64,000 nt of DNA from Ichthyophis bannanicus (GCA_033557465.1 CM066034.1:417610159-417674158); one strand, 5' to 3'. Shown: positions 21,208 through 32,913, numbered from the stretch's first letter. Numbers and translations: made by a program. The notes: generated by a model not told the origin, from the sequence alone.

Positions 21208-21385
21208 TTTTTTAAAAACGTTATGAATTTATAGATACATATCAAGAAAAAAACCCATCTCGAAACAGACATTGGGATGTATAACAGAAAAAAGACAGTA
21301 TAAAGCGTTAATACCAAACAGGAAAACAAAATTATTTATCCTTCCCACTCTAGCCCTCAAATGAGGGGGATACAATGATATGGAA
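21208..21385 (-). mobile_element. L1-type 3' tail inserted in CR1-E
   Basis: About 178 bp bounded by GGAGTCCTTTTT and GGAATCCTTTTT, a 12-bp repeat with one mismatch that occurs once in uninterrupted CR1 copies. Read on the minus strand it ends in an A run after TATAAATTCATAACG. This is the pattern of a severely 5'-truncated L1 or L1-mobilised element. Confidence 0.65.
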
Positions 21386-21547
21386 TCCTTTTTAAAAATT
21401 GGCATTACGTTGGCCACCCTCCAATCTTCAGGTATTACAGATGATTTTAATGATAGTTCACAAATAGCAGGTCAGCAATCTCATATTTCAGTTCTTTCAA
21501 CACCCTTGGATGTATATCATCCGGTCCAGGTGATTTTCTACTCTTAA

Positions 21548-22917
21548 CCCCATTTGTCTAGTTCAGGATTGGTCCCAGGGGAGGAGAGGGTGCCACAAAA
21601 GCAAAAGGTTGGCTTAGGGCACCACAACCCCTTAAGCTGGCCCTGGTCATCCCCCCAGCCCCTGTAACAGCCCATTTCCATTTCTCCCCCACCCCAGTAT
21701 CAGCACATTTCCAGTCCTAGCCTCCCCCAGTACCAATATCTGCCCATTCTCAGCCCCCCATCTCAGTTATCGACCCCCACAGTCCCAGTATGAGCTGATT
21801 TCCAATCCCAGCTATCCCCCTCTCCTACCCCCACGCTTCAGCAATACATTAACAGGAGCATTTCCTTTTGCTCTTGCAGCTGTATTTAACAATACATCTG
21901 GGGGAGCAAAAGCAAATACTCCCTCAGCTGAATTAAGCATTAATATAGCCAGGGGAGCAAAAGCAAATGCTCGCTTTTGCTCCTGCAGCTGTATTAATGC
22001 TCAGCACAGCCATGGGAGCATATGTTTTTGCTCCCCCAGCTGTATTGTTTAATTGTAGAGCTACAAGAGCAAAAACAAATGTTCCTGTGGCTGCATTAAT
22101 CTTTAAAATAGCCACAGCTCTAGAGGCAGATGGCAGGCTGGGAGTGAGCCAGAGAGGCAGGATTCCTGCACTCCTATTGTGGCTTACCTCTTAAGCCAGC
22201 TCTGAGGATGACTGATACTGGCATTAGGCAGTTATTGGGGCTGGTAATGAAAATCGTCTGATTCTGGAGCTGTGGGGAGCTGTTACTGGAAATGGGCTGA
22301 TACTGGGGTTGGAGAGACTGGACATGGGCTGATACTGGGGGTAGGGGGATAGGACTGGAAAAGTGATGGGACTGGAAGAGGATTGTCATTGGGGATCTAG
22401 GACTGGAAGGAAGCTAATTCTAGGACAGGGGTTCTGGAATTGAAAGGGGCTGATGTTAGCAAATGCTAGGGTCAGGATGGGAAAAATAGGGAGATGCTAG
22501 GGGGTGGAGAAGAAGCAAGTTCTGCCAGGGTTAGGTTGAGAGAGTGGGGTATAAGAATGCATGCAGTGGTAAAAAGGAGGAAAGACAAGGTTAATGAATA
22601 TGGAGAAGGAAGTACAATGGGTGAGTGCTTGGAGAAGAGAGTAGGAGGTAGAAGGGCAGGTACTAGGGGGGCATGGGATGTGGGAAAACAGGGGTTCTGA
22701 CATGTAGAGACTTTAAGACCGAGTGAGAAAATAGAAGAAAGACTCTAAGAAAGGCTTGGTATTGGGATTTTGAATGGGGACGTCATGCTTGGGTGGGATT
22801 GTGAGTGGAATTGCTTGGGGGGATAGTGGAGACTAAGAAATTGACCAGAGATTAGGAGGACAGTGGAGACAAGGTGATTGGGTGAGGAGTATGAGTAGGG
22901 CTGTGAGACCAAGAGCA
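21548..22917. repeat. Palindrome-rich non-coding DNA with inverted, degenerate minisatellite arms
   Basis: No gene. 21,660-21,835 is a degenerate array of CCCAGTATCAGCCCATTTCC-like units. About 22,210-22,400 carries the reverse complement (GGGCTGATACTGGGG units), so the two form a large inverted repeat around the hairpin cluster at 21,840-22,130. 22,450-22,915 is strongly G/A-rich on +. A short module at 21,585-21,650 (GGCTTAGGGCACCACAACCC) recurs in diverged form at 39,545-39,600. Confidence 0.5.
21840..22130. repeat. Cluster of alternating inverted repeats
   Basis: A unit of about 30-35 bp containing GGAGCAAAAGCAAAT and CAGCTGTATTAA recurs in alternating orientation. It forms at least three successive hairpins: about 21,850-21,920, 21,945-22,000 and 22,012-22,085. 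A fourth, weaker pair at 22,085-22,125 uses TGTGGCTGCATT and AGCCACAGCTC. Confidence 0.6.
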
Positions 22918-24085
22918 GAAATATTTATTTATTTATTTAATGGTATTTATATACCGCCTTATCATTCAATCAAAGCGGTTTGCACGGCAAACAATCAAGG
23001 AGACAAGTGTTTTCATGCAGTGTAGAGTGTGGCATGTGTGTGTTGGCGGGGAAGAGATTAGGGTTGGATTAGATACATAGTGTGCTATAATACATCATGA
23101 GCTATTATACAGTCTTATGTACAGTCTCTGGGTGGTGGGTGGGGGGGCAGATGATCTGAATTGGATGTTGGTTCAGGGGGTATGTCCATAGTATTCGAGG
23201 AAAAGGGTTGTCTTCAGTTGTTTTTGGAAGTCCTTTATTTCTGTGGTTAGTCTCAGATCATCTGGGAGGGAGTTCCAGATGGATGGGGCAGCCAGGGAGA
23301 TTGCTCATTATGTGGTGTCTTTGCGGGTCTTGATGAAGTCATTTGGGGTGTTAACCCAGTTGGAGGTGCCTCTTCTTCTTGACCTTGCGCTTGTGTCGGG
23401 TTGTATGAGTGTGTGTAGGATTATGGCAAAAGAGTGTTGTCTGATCTTGAATATGTTTATGATAGTCTTGTATTTGATGCGTGAGATGATTGGGAGCCAG
23501 TGAAGGTCTTTCAGTATGGGCGTGATGTGATCGTGTTTTGCAGTACCGGCTATAATGCGGGCAGCTGTGTTTTGGGCCAGTTGTAGTGGTCTGAGGGTTT
23601 GCTTTGGAAGCCCGGTGTATATTGGATTGCAGAAGTCTAGTAGAGGGGTTATTAGAGCCTGGCAGACAGTGCAAAAGTGTTCTGGGTCGAGGAGGGGTTT
23701 GAGTCTTCTGATGAGTCGCATTCTTTGGTATGCCCTTTTAGTTGTTCTGCCAATGTGTTCTTGGAGGTTCAGTTCTTTGTCCAGGGTGACTCCGATGTAT
23801 TTTACTTCTGATTTTATGGGTATGATTGCATCTTTTATCTTGATGTCGGGTGGGGGGATAAAGGCTGGGTTTCGCGTGATGATCATTGCCTCCGTCTTGC
23901 TGTAGTTGATTGATAGGTTGTTTTCCTGGAGCCAATCTGCCATTTGTGTGAGGCAGTTTATTATGTTGGAGTAGTCCGGGTTGTCGACTGAGATGGGTGT
24001 GTAGATCATGATGTCATCTGCATAGATTGTATAACGTATGTGGTGCTCTTTCATGATGACACATATTGGCTGGATGTATAGGTTG

Positions 24086-27000
24086 GTTTGCAGCTTGTCG
24101 TGCTGTGAGGGCTTGCGTGCATCAGTGATGCTGAGAGCTAAACTATCGGTAGTTTAACTACTGGCAGGGTCTCCCAAGATGGACAGGTCTCAGTTGAGGT
24201 GCCAGACCAAGACAAACCACCCATCTGGGCAGCAGCAGAATGGGACAGTGTTGACGGCGGAGGATCACATTTTTGTGACAACGGCAACAACACCAAACTT
24301 AAACTGCGCGGAAGAAAGGCCCGGCAATCTACTTCTGTATCTTGCCATGAAAACCCAATGGATAGTTACAACAAAACAAATTGTGCTAAGGTGCTGGAAG
24401 ATGAGACCCCCAGGTCAGAAGGCACTCAACTAGCTACTGGGGAAGAGCTGAAGACTTTTCAGAGTAAAGCCAGCATTTATGATGTGGTTGGATCAAAGCC
24501 CTCGGGAAGTCTGACTGCTGATGTAGCTGCGCATGAAATGAGAGTCAGAAGCTGTAAAGATGTCTTACACATTGGAACATGGAACGTACGAAGCATGAAC
24601 CAAGGGAAGTTGGAGGTGGTCAAGAATGAAATGGAACGTGTACAACTTGATCTGTTGGGTGTCAGCGAACTGAAATGGACTGGCATGGGGCACTTTGCAT
24701 CAGATGATCACATGGTCTACTATGCTGGAAATGAAAGACAAAGAAGAAATGGTGTTGCATTTATAATAAAGAAGAAACTTGCAAGAACTGTGATGAAATA
24801 CAATGCAGTCAGTGAACGCTTAATCTCTATTCGTCTATGAGGATTGCCTATCAACACAACTATAATTCAAGTATATGCCCCAACAACAGCTGCTGAAGAG
24901 AATGAAATTGAAGAGTTCTATGAACAAGTACAAGCTGAAGTTGACAGAACATGCAAACAGGATATCCTGATAGTCATGGGTGACTGGAACGCAAAAGTTG
25001 GCAACAAAGAAGAAGGCAAAGTAGTTGGAAAATATGGACTTGGCAACAGAAATGAAGCTGGAGAAAGACTGATAGAATTCTGCAAGACCAATGATCTATT
25101 CATCTCAAACACCTTCTTCCAGCAACACAAGCGGCAACTGTACACATGGACTTCACCGAATGGATTATATAAAAATCAAATTGACTACATATGTGGAAGT
25201 CAACGATGGAAAATCTCTGTAACATCAACAAAGACAAAACCTGGAGCTGACTGTGGTACAGATCATCAACTACTAGTATGCAAACTCAAGCTAAAGTTGA
25301 AAAAGAGCAAACCACTCATGAATGCAGCAAAATATGACCTTGAGAATATACCACTGGAATTTAAAGACTGCCTGCAAAATCGATTTGCTGCTTTAGATAC
25401 AAATGACAGAGCTCCGGAAGAGTTATGGAATGACATCAAGAAGGTTGTGTTGGAAGAAAGCGAGAAGTCTCTACAAAAGGTGAAAAAGCAAAAACGGCCA
25501 AAATGTATGACGGAAGAAACTCTGAAAATTGCCCAGAAACGCAGAGAAGCTAAAGCCAGAGGAGAAAGAAAGACAATCGCAGAACTCAACAGAGATTTCC
25601 AACGTGCAGCAAGACAGGACAAGGAAAAGTACTACAATGACACTTGCAAGGAAATAGAAGCAGAAACTATTAGAGGAAGAACAAGATCGGCTTTCCTAAA
25701 GCTACGAGAGTTAAAGAAAAAGTTCCAGCCTCGAATTGGAATGTTACAAGATGTTCAAGGTTCTATGTTGAATGATGCTGAGTAGATCAAGAAAAGGTGG
25801 AAGGAATATACAGAGTTTTTATATGATAAAGATCAAGTGGACCAACAGCCGTTTCAACCTGTACCTTATGATCGGGAACCATTGGTGATGAAAGAAGAAG
25901 TTGAAGCAGCATTGAAAGCCTTATCAAAGAACAAAGCACCAGGCATTGATAGCATTCCCATAGAAGTATTGCAGCAATCTGATGCAGCTGTTACCGTACT
26001 CACAAGGCTCTGCCAAGAAATATGGAAGACAACATCATGGCCAACTGACTGGAAAAGATCTGTGTTTATACCAATACTAAAGAAAGGTGATCCAACTGAC
26101 TGTGGAAATTATCGCACAATCGCTCTGATCCCACATGCCAGCAAGATTCTACTGAAGATTATTCAAAAGAGACTACAACCATACCTGGAACAAGAACTAC
26201 CTGAAGTGCAAGCAAGGTTCAGAAAAGGGCGAGGAACGAGAGACATCATTGCGGATGTGAGATGGATCCTTGAAAAGACTAAAGAATACCAAAAGGATAT
26301 CTATTTGTGCTTTATCGACTATAGCAAGGCTTTTGACTGCGTAAACCATGAGAAACTCTGGGCCACATTAAGAAGCATGGGTATACCAGAACACCTGATC
26401 GTTCTCTTGCGCAATCTGCACATTGATCAAGAAGCAACAGTTCGAACGGAACAAGGAGAAACAGAATGGTTTAAAATAAGCAAAGGTGTAAGACAAGGCT
26501 GCATACTTTCCCCCTACCTGTTTAATTTATATGCAGAACAAATCATCAGAGAAGCAGGATTGTATGAAGACAACAGAGGTGTGAAGATTGGTGGAAGACT
26601 CATCAAGAACCTTCGCTATGCTGATGATACCACATTACTGGCTGAAAGTGAAGATGATCTAAAACATTTGCTTCTCACAATCAAAGAACATAGTCTCAAA
26701 ATGGGCCTGCACCTTAATGTAAAGAAGACAAAGATCATGACAACTGGCATAATCAACAGGTTCATCGTTGAAGGAGAAGAAATTGAAATTGTGAACAACT
26801 TTACCCTACTTGGATCAACTATCAATAAAGAAGCAACAAGCAGTCAAGAAATCAGATGACGCATTGCTCTTGGCAGAATGGCTATGAAAGACCTAGATAA
26901 GATTCTCAAGAGCAGAGATGTCTCTCTCCATACAAAGATTTGACTTGTTCAAGCCATGGTATTTTCAATAACATCATATGGATGTGAAAGCTGGACAGTG

Positions 27001-27403
27001 AAAAAGATAGACAGGAAGAAAATTGATGCCTTTGAATTATGGTGCTGGCGGAGAATACTGTGTATACCATGGACTGCCCGAAGAACAAACCAGTCGGTAC
27101 TAGAGGAGATCAAAGCTAAGCTTTCTTTAGAAGCTCAGATGACAAGACTTCGACTTTCATACTTTGGACACATCATGCGAAGAGAGACATCATTAGAGAA
27201 AGACATTATGCTTGGCAAGATAGAAGGTCAACGCAAAAGAGGAAGGCCAGCAATGAGATGGATCGATACAATAACAGCAGCTACGGGTACCAGACTGTCA
27301 ACAATGAGCCGCCTGACTGAAGACCGAACACAATTTAGGATAGCTATCCAGAGGGTCGCCATGAGTCGACTCCGACTCGACGGCACTTAACAACAACAAC
27401 AAC
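24086..27403 (+). mobile_element. BovB-like RTE LINE, near full length, with 8-bp target duplication
   Basis: A plus-strand single-ORF LINE whose 3' end (GTCGCCATGAGTCGACTCC, then GACTCGACGGCAC and (AAC)n) is the known signature of BovB-type RTE elements. Repeats ATAGGTTG at 24,078-24,085 and 27,404-27,411 flank it, and L2-A is continuous without it. The 5' end near 24,086 is not clearly truncated. Confidence 0.88.
24199..27390 (+). pseudogene. RTE/BovB-type ORF: APE endonuclease plus reverse transcriptase
   Basis: The endonuclease shows HIGTWNVRSMNQG, LLGVSELKWTG, VYAPT, GDWNAKVGNKE, NQIDYIC and GTDHQLLV. The RT shows NKAPGIDSIP, NYRTIALIPHASK, FIDYSKAFDCVNHEKLW, GVRQGCILSPYLFNLYAEQ and RYADDTTLLAES. 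The C-terminal YGCESWTVKK and FGHIMRRETSLEKDIMLG blocks are typical of RTE. The frame is unbroken except for four in-frame stops (24,838, 25,783, 26,857 and 26,941). The 24,838, 26,857 and 26,941 stops are TGA where a CGA Arg codon would fit, as expected from CpG decay. Catalytic residues are all present, so inactivation is by few point changes. Confidence 0.85.
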
Positions 27404-28697
27404 ATAGGTTGAATAGTAGAGCTGAAAGGGCCGATCCCTGTGGCACTCCTTGTTTGACACTTATGGGTCGAGATGTGTTGTGTTCTACCTTGACCTGTAT
27501 TTGTCTGTCGGTTAGGTATGACTGGAACCAATTCAGGGTGGCACCGTGTAGCCCGATGTTCTGCAGTCTATCCAATAGAGTCTTGTGGTTAACTGTGTGA
27601 AACGCAGATGAGATGTCAATGAATATCATTAGTATGCCTTTCTTGTTGTTGTCTATGGTGCGGAGGACGCTGTCAAAAAGGTATATCAAGAGTGTTTCTA
27701 CACCGTGGTTGGGTCGAAACCCGTGTTGATTGATGTCCAGGGGAACGTGGTCATCTATGTGTTCTTGTAGTTGGTGCTGTACAGTTTTTTCTATTATTTT
27801 TGCTAGGAGTGGTATGCTGGAGATGGGTCTGTATGCTGCTGGATTGTTCTTGTCAAGAGTGGATTTCTTCGGGATGGATCTTATTGTTGCGAGCTTCAAT
27901 TGATTTGGCATGCACCCTTGGGTTAGTGAGGAGTGTACTATCTTGTGGATGGTTTGGATGAAGTTTGGTTTGGTGGCCTTGATCCAGGGCACTAGGCAGG
28001 GTTCCCTGGGGGCTGTGCTTGTCTTAATTGCTGAGATGATGTGGGAGAGTTGCTCTGTGGATGGGGTGTTGAACGTTCCCCAGGTGTTCAAGGGTGTTAC
28101 AGCCTTTGAGGTTAGGCTGGGTCTTGTTTGGTCTGCTGAGTGGAACTTTTCTTGGATGTGGTCCGCAAATTTTTGTGGGTCCAGTTGCACTTTGTCTTCG
28201 GTCTCCTGGTCTTTGGTGAGGGCTTTTACGATTTCAAATAGTTCTCTGGGTTTGTTGTTAGAGTTGCGTATGAGGTTTGTGTGGTATTCCCTTTTTGTTT
28301 GGTTGATACATTCGTTGTATTGTTTTTGCTTTGTTAGGAATAGTTCCTGGTTCTCAGGTGACTTGTTCTGTCTCCATCTCCATTCTAACTTTCTGAGGTT
28401 CCTCTTTTCGTTTCTTATGGTTTTAGAGTACCATGGTTTGTGTTGTAGTTTGTTGCAGCGAGATGTCCTGTGTCTATATTCTGTTGCTTTGGCAGCGTTG
28501 TATATGGTGTTGTTCCAGTTGGTGATTAGTGATTCTAGGTCATCAGTATCATCGTTTAGGTTTTGTATTGTGTCCAGCAGGAACTGGTCTCTGTCAAAGC
28601 ATTTAAATCTTCTTTGTGTGGGTGTATTGTCTGGGTGTTTGTTTAGTTTCTCCTCATGGGACGTAATGCTTACTTCAATTACGTGATGGGGAGAGGA

Positions 28698-29160
28698 GAA
28701 GCTTTGAAGGACCTGGAGGCGTTCTCAGGGCAGCTGAAAAGGACAGTGCTGTGGAGTGGATGAGAGCCACAGGAAGGGACAGGACTTACTTGAAGGAGAT
28801 GAAAGAGGGTAGAAATGGGAGAAGTAAGAGGGGAAATGGAAGCCTTGATGGAGGTGACATAAGAAAGGGCCTGGAGGTAAAAAATGGATGAATGAGCTGG
28901 GGCTGATTAAGGGATGAGACGCAGAAGGTGGTAAATGTGGCCAGGGAGGAGATGAGTTCAGAGGGACGAAATGGGGGACTAGTAAGTGGGTGAAAGCTGG
29001 GGGAAATAAGATGCCTGCAAAGGAATGAGACAGATGTGGAATGGAAGGACTAGAGAAGTAAGGTTAGGAAATGGAAAGCTGGTCAGTAAGTGAACCGTGA
29101 AAAGAGGGAAACTGAAGACTGAAGGAAAAGAGAAAGAGGAATGGAATAAAGCTATAGTTA
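28698..29160. other. G/A-rich non-coding DNA
   Basis: No gene. Purine-rich on +, in the same style as 22,450-22,915, which would adjoin it if L2-A were absent. The two flanks are probably one pre-insertion sequence. Confidence 0.4.
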
Positions 29161-29415
29161 AATATGTTTATGTTTATTTGAATTTGATATACCGCTCAGG
29201 CCGAAGCATTAGAGCGGTTTACAATAATATATCATTTGTGGAAATATGAAAGGAACGCCATTTGTAAGATAGGAAAGAGTAGAGGACAGAAACAGTCAAA
29301 AGGATAGACAAAGAAAAGAAAGGGAACAGCAGGTTACCATAATATAAGCGTATGACAATCCAGACCACATATTCAATGCTCATTTCAGGACAAACGCCAT
29401 GGACCAACGCCTAAA
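29161..29415 (-). mobile_element. L2-type 3' end fragment
   Basis: Carries the TTTATTTG tail and the ACCGC...GCGGT hairpin (29,191-29,217) seen at the 3' end of L2-A, followed by unrelated 3' UTR-like sequence. It has no coding part. Confidence 0.5.
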
Positions 29416-29974
29416 TAAAAGGTAAATGAGAGAAATAGAAGGATCAATATCAGAGAGAGATGTAGCAAAGGAAATGACAAAGACAGGGAATGTGAAGAAA
29501 CAAAAAATAGAAATGGGATCCTGCAAAAGGACTTAGAAGAAAACCAACAAAAGGAAATGGGAAAAAAGAGACTGGGACCAACCCAACAGGAAAAATAAAA
29601 TGATCAGACAAGAAAGGTACAAAAGAGTGTCAGTTTTTAGAGAATGAAATATGTCAGCTTTGAAAATGTGTATGTCTTATAGTTTATTACAGGAGGAAAT
29701 ACATTTTTGTTCCTCTCTCTTTTGTGTTTCACCTTTGTGTCTTTTTTTTGGGGGGGGGTCCATTTCAATTTTGGTCTATATATTTGTTTCAAATTTTGTA
29801 GTTTCTTATTATTGGTGATAGTCTGTTTTCCATGTGCAGCTGAGATAAGGAATTCTGTTAACACGTAGGTTCTCTCTAGGAAACTGTAGTCGTTCATCTT
29901 GTTCTCTTTTTCCAAATGGAGATTCTGGGGTTCTAGAATATTTGCAGAGCTGATTTTCCATAGGTAGAGTTGGT
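29416..29974. repeat. Dispersed non-coding repeat and unassigned DNA
   Basis: 29,430-29,600 is the relative of 18,320-18,520. An open minus-strand frame at 29,637-29,978 is lysine/asparagine-rich because of base composition and has no recognisable domain, so I do not call it a gene. Confidence 0.45.
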
Positions 29975-29989
29975 GCAATTTGAGTTCTT

Positions 29990-31228
29990 TTTTTTAAAAA
30001 TATTTTATTTAGAAGAATTTTTCAATTATACAGTAAGACATTACAGTACAAGGAAATACGGCATATAGAAAAAAAACATAAAAAGAAAAATTTAAGGAAA
30101 ATTTCTATCCATGACAGTCCATTTATCGGGGAGTTCATTTAAAACTTAAACAGAAAAATACAAAATAACCAAAGCCAAGGTCATATCAACTTATAAAACC
30201 TTGGCCAACTAATACAGCCTGACAAGTTTCCCTCCTATCACCCCCACCAAAATTTGTAAAAGAAAAGGAATTTAGAAACATCAAAGCGTCTTTTCCCTAG
30301 ATAGGATCCACTTTTCCAAGTCAGATGATGTACAAAACACATATTTATCATATCCTAAAGTAACACAGCATTTGCAAGGATATCTTAAAAAGAAAGTTGC
30401 TTCGAGAGCAATAACCCTAGCCTTTAATACCAGAAAAGCTTTCCTACGTTCTTGAGTACTGCGTGATACATCTGGAAAGATTGAAACAAAATCTTTCTGA
30501 AATAGGCTTTAAAAATAATACTCTTATCCTCCTCGGAAGCCAAGGTAACAAGTAATGTTGCCCTAGAGGAAATATCATCTTGTGTGTCCTCTAAAAAAGC
30601 AGTTAAATTAAATTTATCAAAGACCGAAAGGACGTCCCCCTCATCATTCACCACAGGTGATATGTTTTTAATAAAAAGGTATTAACATTTAGTAATAATA
30701 ATAATGGATTCAGCCTGAGGCAAGAGGAGGACGTCCTTGAGGTATTTCCGAAATAGAATCATAGGGGACAACAAAGAACAAACAGGAAAATTTAATATTC
30801 TCAAATTTTTTATACGCGATAACTCCCCTTCCCCCTCCACCCCCCCCCCCCCGGTTTTTTGGAAGTGTATTCTGAATTCCAGAGCATTGTTTGCTCTCAT
30901 AAGGATAATGTGCTCCCCAGTGTGGTGTCCTGGAAGGAGCCCCTTGTCCCTATTTCAGACCCCCAGGTTTCCACGGTTTCGTTGTTAGATGTTTGGAAAG
31001 TAGTATCTCGTACTGAGCAAGTTCTAGTTGATATTGTTCCTTCTGTATGTCAATTCACTAAAGACACAGTTGCAAAATTTTGAACTTTAGATTCACAGGT
31101 GGGAGCTTTAAGCTCCGTGGTTACTAATATGGCCACTCAAGTTAAATCTTGTGTTGAATTTCAATCTGCTTATTCAAAGGAGAGTGGAATATTACACCAG
31201 AAACTTGAGAATCTGGAAAACCTATCGC
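29990..31228. mobile_element. Second ORF1-only L1-like element, rearranged by 5' inversion
   Basis: Same family as 7,881-9,506. The 3' half is on - (about 30,840 down to 29,990): KNLRILNFPV, DDISSRATLLVTL and the A-rich tail, seen as T/A on +. The upstream part lies on + (about 30,855-31,228): LLDVWKVVSRTEQVL and the coiled-coil region up to NLENLSRNL. The halves meet in a C-rich tract at 30,835-30,855. Perfect 15-bp repeats GCAATTTGAGTTCTT at 29,975-29,989 and 31,229-31,243 enclose the whole, showing that the inversion arose during insertion. There is a stop at 31,081 and frameshifts in the 3' half. The ORF1 start is missing. Confidence 0.8.
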
Positions 31229-31243
31229 GCAATTTGAGTTCTT

Positions 31244-31772
31244 GATGCTGGTGTCGAGTGTCCATTTTCAGGATTTTGTGTTATGATGCACAATGTCTAG
31301 CAGTGGAGGTGAGAGTGGTGTAATCACTTATGTGAGACTAGAATTTGAACAGAATGTTTTTGTATGTTGAGTTGTAAAGTGAAACACCCTATTTCTGCTC
31401 TGCATCTGTTGTTGGAAGAGTTTTATGGGTGAGTCTGGGAGAGTGTTCCATATGAATGAATAATTATACCCTATCAGATTGATACTCAAAGGCAATTAGG
31501 CATAGACTGGTAAATATATAATTAGCTCAACCATGAATTTTCAAAAAATATACAGATAATATCAGGCTATTTAAATTGCAAATGGCCATATGATATCTGT
31601 ATATTTGTGGGAGGAACAAGGGTAAGCTAGAAAATTATCCAGATAGTGGCAATATTCAGCCACTATTCAGGTAAGTTACATGTTTAATTTAGGCCTGAGG
31701 AATATCAGTTATAGCCTAAGCAGATAAGAGAATGAGCACGCCATCACTCTCTGCATATTCAGCACCACTATC
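31244..31772. other. Unassigned non-coding DNA
   Basis: No gene. It continues the pre-insertion sequence of 29,640-29,974. 31,480-31,770 has CCAGATAGTGGCAATATTCA-like words typical of an old dispersed repeat, and joins 39,425 if the Tc1 element is removed. Confidence 0.35.
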
Positions 31773-32154
31773 TACAGTGGTGTGCAAAAGTCTGGAATCA
31801 CTTGTGAGTTTTGCGTTTTTCGTACTTTCTAATGTTTTTTTTTTTTTTAAATTTTGCATTAGCCCAGCATATTCATCTTTCTACCACATTAAAAGGGATA
31901 CATTTGGCTATTAGAGTTGACTTATTTGCATTCCTTGCTTCCAATTTAAACACTTTACAGACACTGGGAGATAGCTACTGCGATTTTTGTGGATCCTGCG
32001 TCAAAACTGGATCAAGATTATCCATATGCACACGTTATTTCTGACCAATCAGGAGGCTGGTTTCACTAACCAATCACAATGCAGATATCTAGCCAACAGT
32101 GCAGCTATAAAAACGTGCGGGATTTTTGAATTTCATATGCTTTCTGGATTGAAC

Positions 32155-32443
32155 ATGAAGATGACTCGGACCCTGACGTTGGAGGAGCATGTTCGTGTGT
32201 CCTTTATGAGCGAGAAAGGATTTTCAAGCCATCAGATAGCCAGGAATGTTGGCTGCAGTCAGAGTGCTGTTGTTAAGATTGTACAGAAGAAGAAAGAAAC
32301 AGGTTCAGTGGTGGACAAGCCTCGTTCAGGTCGTCCACGTGCATTAACATCACACCAGGACCGCGCACTAGGACCGCATTTCACTGACTAATCGCAAGTT
32401 GACCTCTCCTCAGCTACTTCGAGAGTGATCAGACAAGAGTGAG
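32155..32443 (+). pseudogene. Tc1-like transposase, N-terminal DNA-binding part
   Basis: The frame opens MKMTRTLTLEEHVRV and includes a helix-turn-helix (SSHQIARNVGCSQSAVVKIV) and the GRPRALT hook motif between the two HTH domains of Tc1 transposases. A frameshift near 32,375 and a TGA near 32,427 break the second HTH. The rest follows at 38,340 after CR1-B. The family cuts and pastes at TA sites. Confidence 0.85.
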
Positions 32444-32844
32444 GTCATAAGAACATAAGAACATAAGATATGCCATACTGGGTCAGACCAAGGTCCATCA
32501 AGACCAGTATCCTGTTTCCAACAGTGGCCAATCTAGGTCATACGCACCTAGCAGTTTCCCCAAAAGACACAGGTTCCACAATGCTTGTATTGGGTCAAAC
32601 AGTGATATCCTGGGTCCCTTTTTAATAATGGTTTATGGACCTTTCCTCCAGGAACTTGTCCAAACCTTTTTTAAACCCAGCTACACTAACAGCCTTTACT
32701 ACATCTTCCGGTAACAAATTCCAGAGTTTGATTACACGTTGAGTGAAAAAATATTTTCTTTTATTAGTCTTAAATAGTTTACCCTGTAGCTTCATTGCAT
32801 GTCCCCTAGTCTTCCTATATTCTGATAATGTAAACAGTCGATCA

Positions 32845-32913
32845 GTCGATCTACGTTTACCCATAAACAGTCGATCTACGTTTACCCGTAAACAGTCGAT
32901 CTACGTTTACCCA
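32845..32913. repeat. 25-bp tandem triplication inside CR1-B
   Basis: The unit AAACAGTCGATCTACGTTTA (plus CCCNT) appears three times here, but once in the other CR1 copies. The unit contains GTAAAC and GTTTAC, so it is a near palindrome, which favours slippage. An extra CGATCAGT near 32,838-32,848 is also duplicated. Confidence 0.75.

Larger units (their letters stand above)
18890..21547 (-). mobile_element. CR1-E, 5'-truncated CR1 LINE with two nested insertions
   Basis: Minus-strand CR1 of the main family. The 3' end is at 18,890-18,915, the C-terminal domain at 19,130-19,507, and RT at about 20,348-21,207, with intact VYLDFQKAFDKVPHQ, GSVLGPLLFDIFI and FADDTKLF. It resumes from 21,386 to 21,547, where it is truncated. 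A different CR1 (19,514-20,347) and an L1 tail (about 21,208-21,385) interrupt it. Confidence 0.88.
22918..28697 (-). mobile_element. L2-A, 5'-truncated L2-clade LINE split by a BovB-like RTE
   Basis: The minus-strand frame starts near 28,690 in the linker after the endonuclease, runs through RT fingers (AAYRPISSIPLLAKIIEKTV), palm (IFIDISSAFHTVNHKTL) and GVPQGSALSALLFNL to about 27,412. After the RTE it resumes at 24,085 with YADDIMIY, LGVTLD-type and CNPIYTGLPKQTL blocks, ending near 23,230. The 3' UTR has an ACCGC/GCGGT hairpin (22,953-22,979) and an ATTT-rich tail (TTTA repeats at 22,918-22,940). Frames are long with a few shifts. L2 proteins carry out target-primed reverse transcription. 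Confidence 0.85.

Noticed and set aside
27910..28686. 258-residue open frame on +
   Set aside because: Antisense shadow of the L2-A linker and RT, which has clear family motifs on the other strand.
29637..29978. 113-residue open frame on -
   Set aside because: Lys/Asn-rich by composition, no domain, and lying in DNA shared with non-coding repeat sequence.
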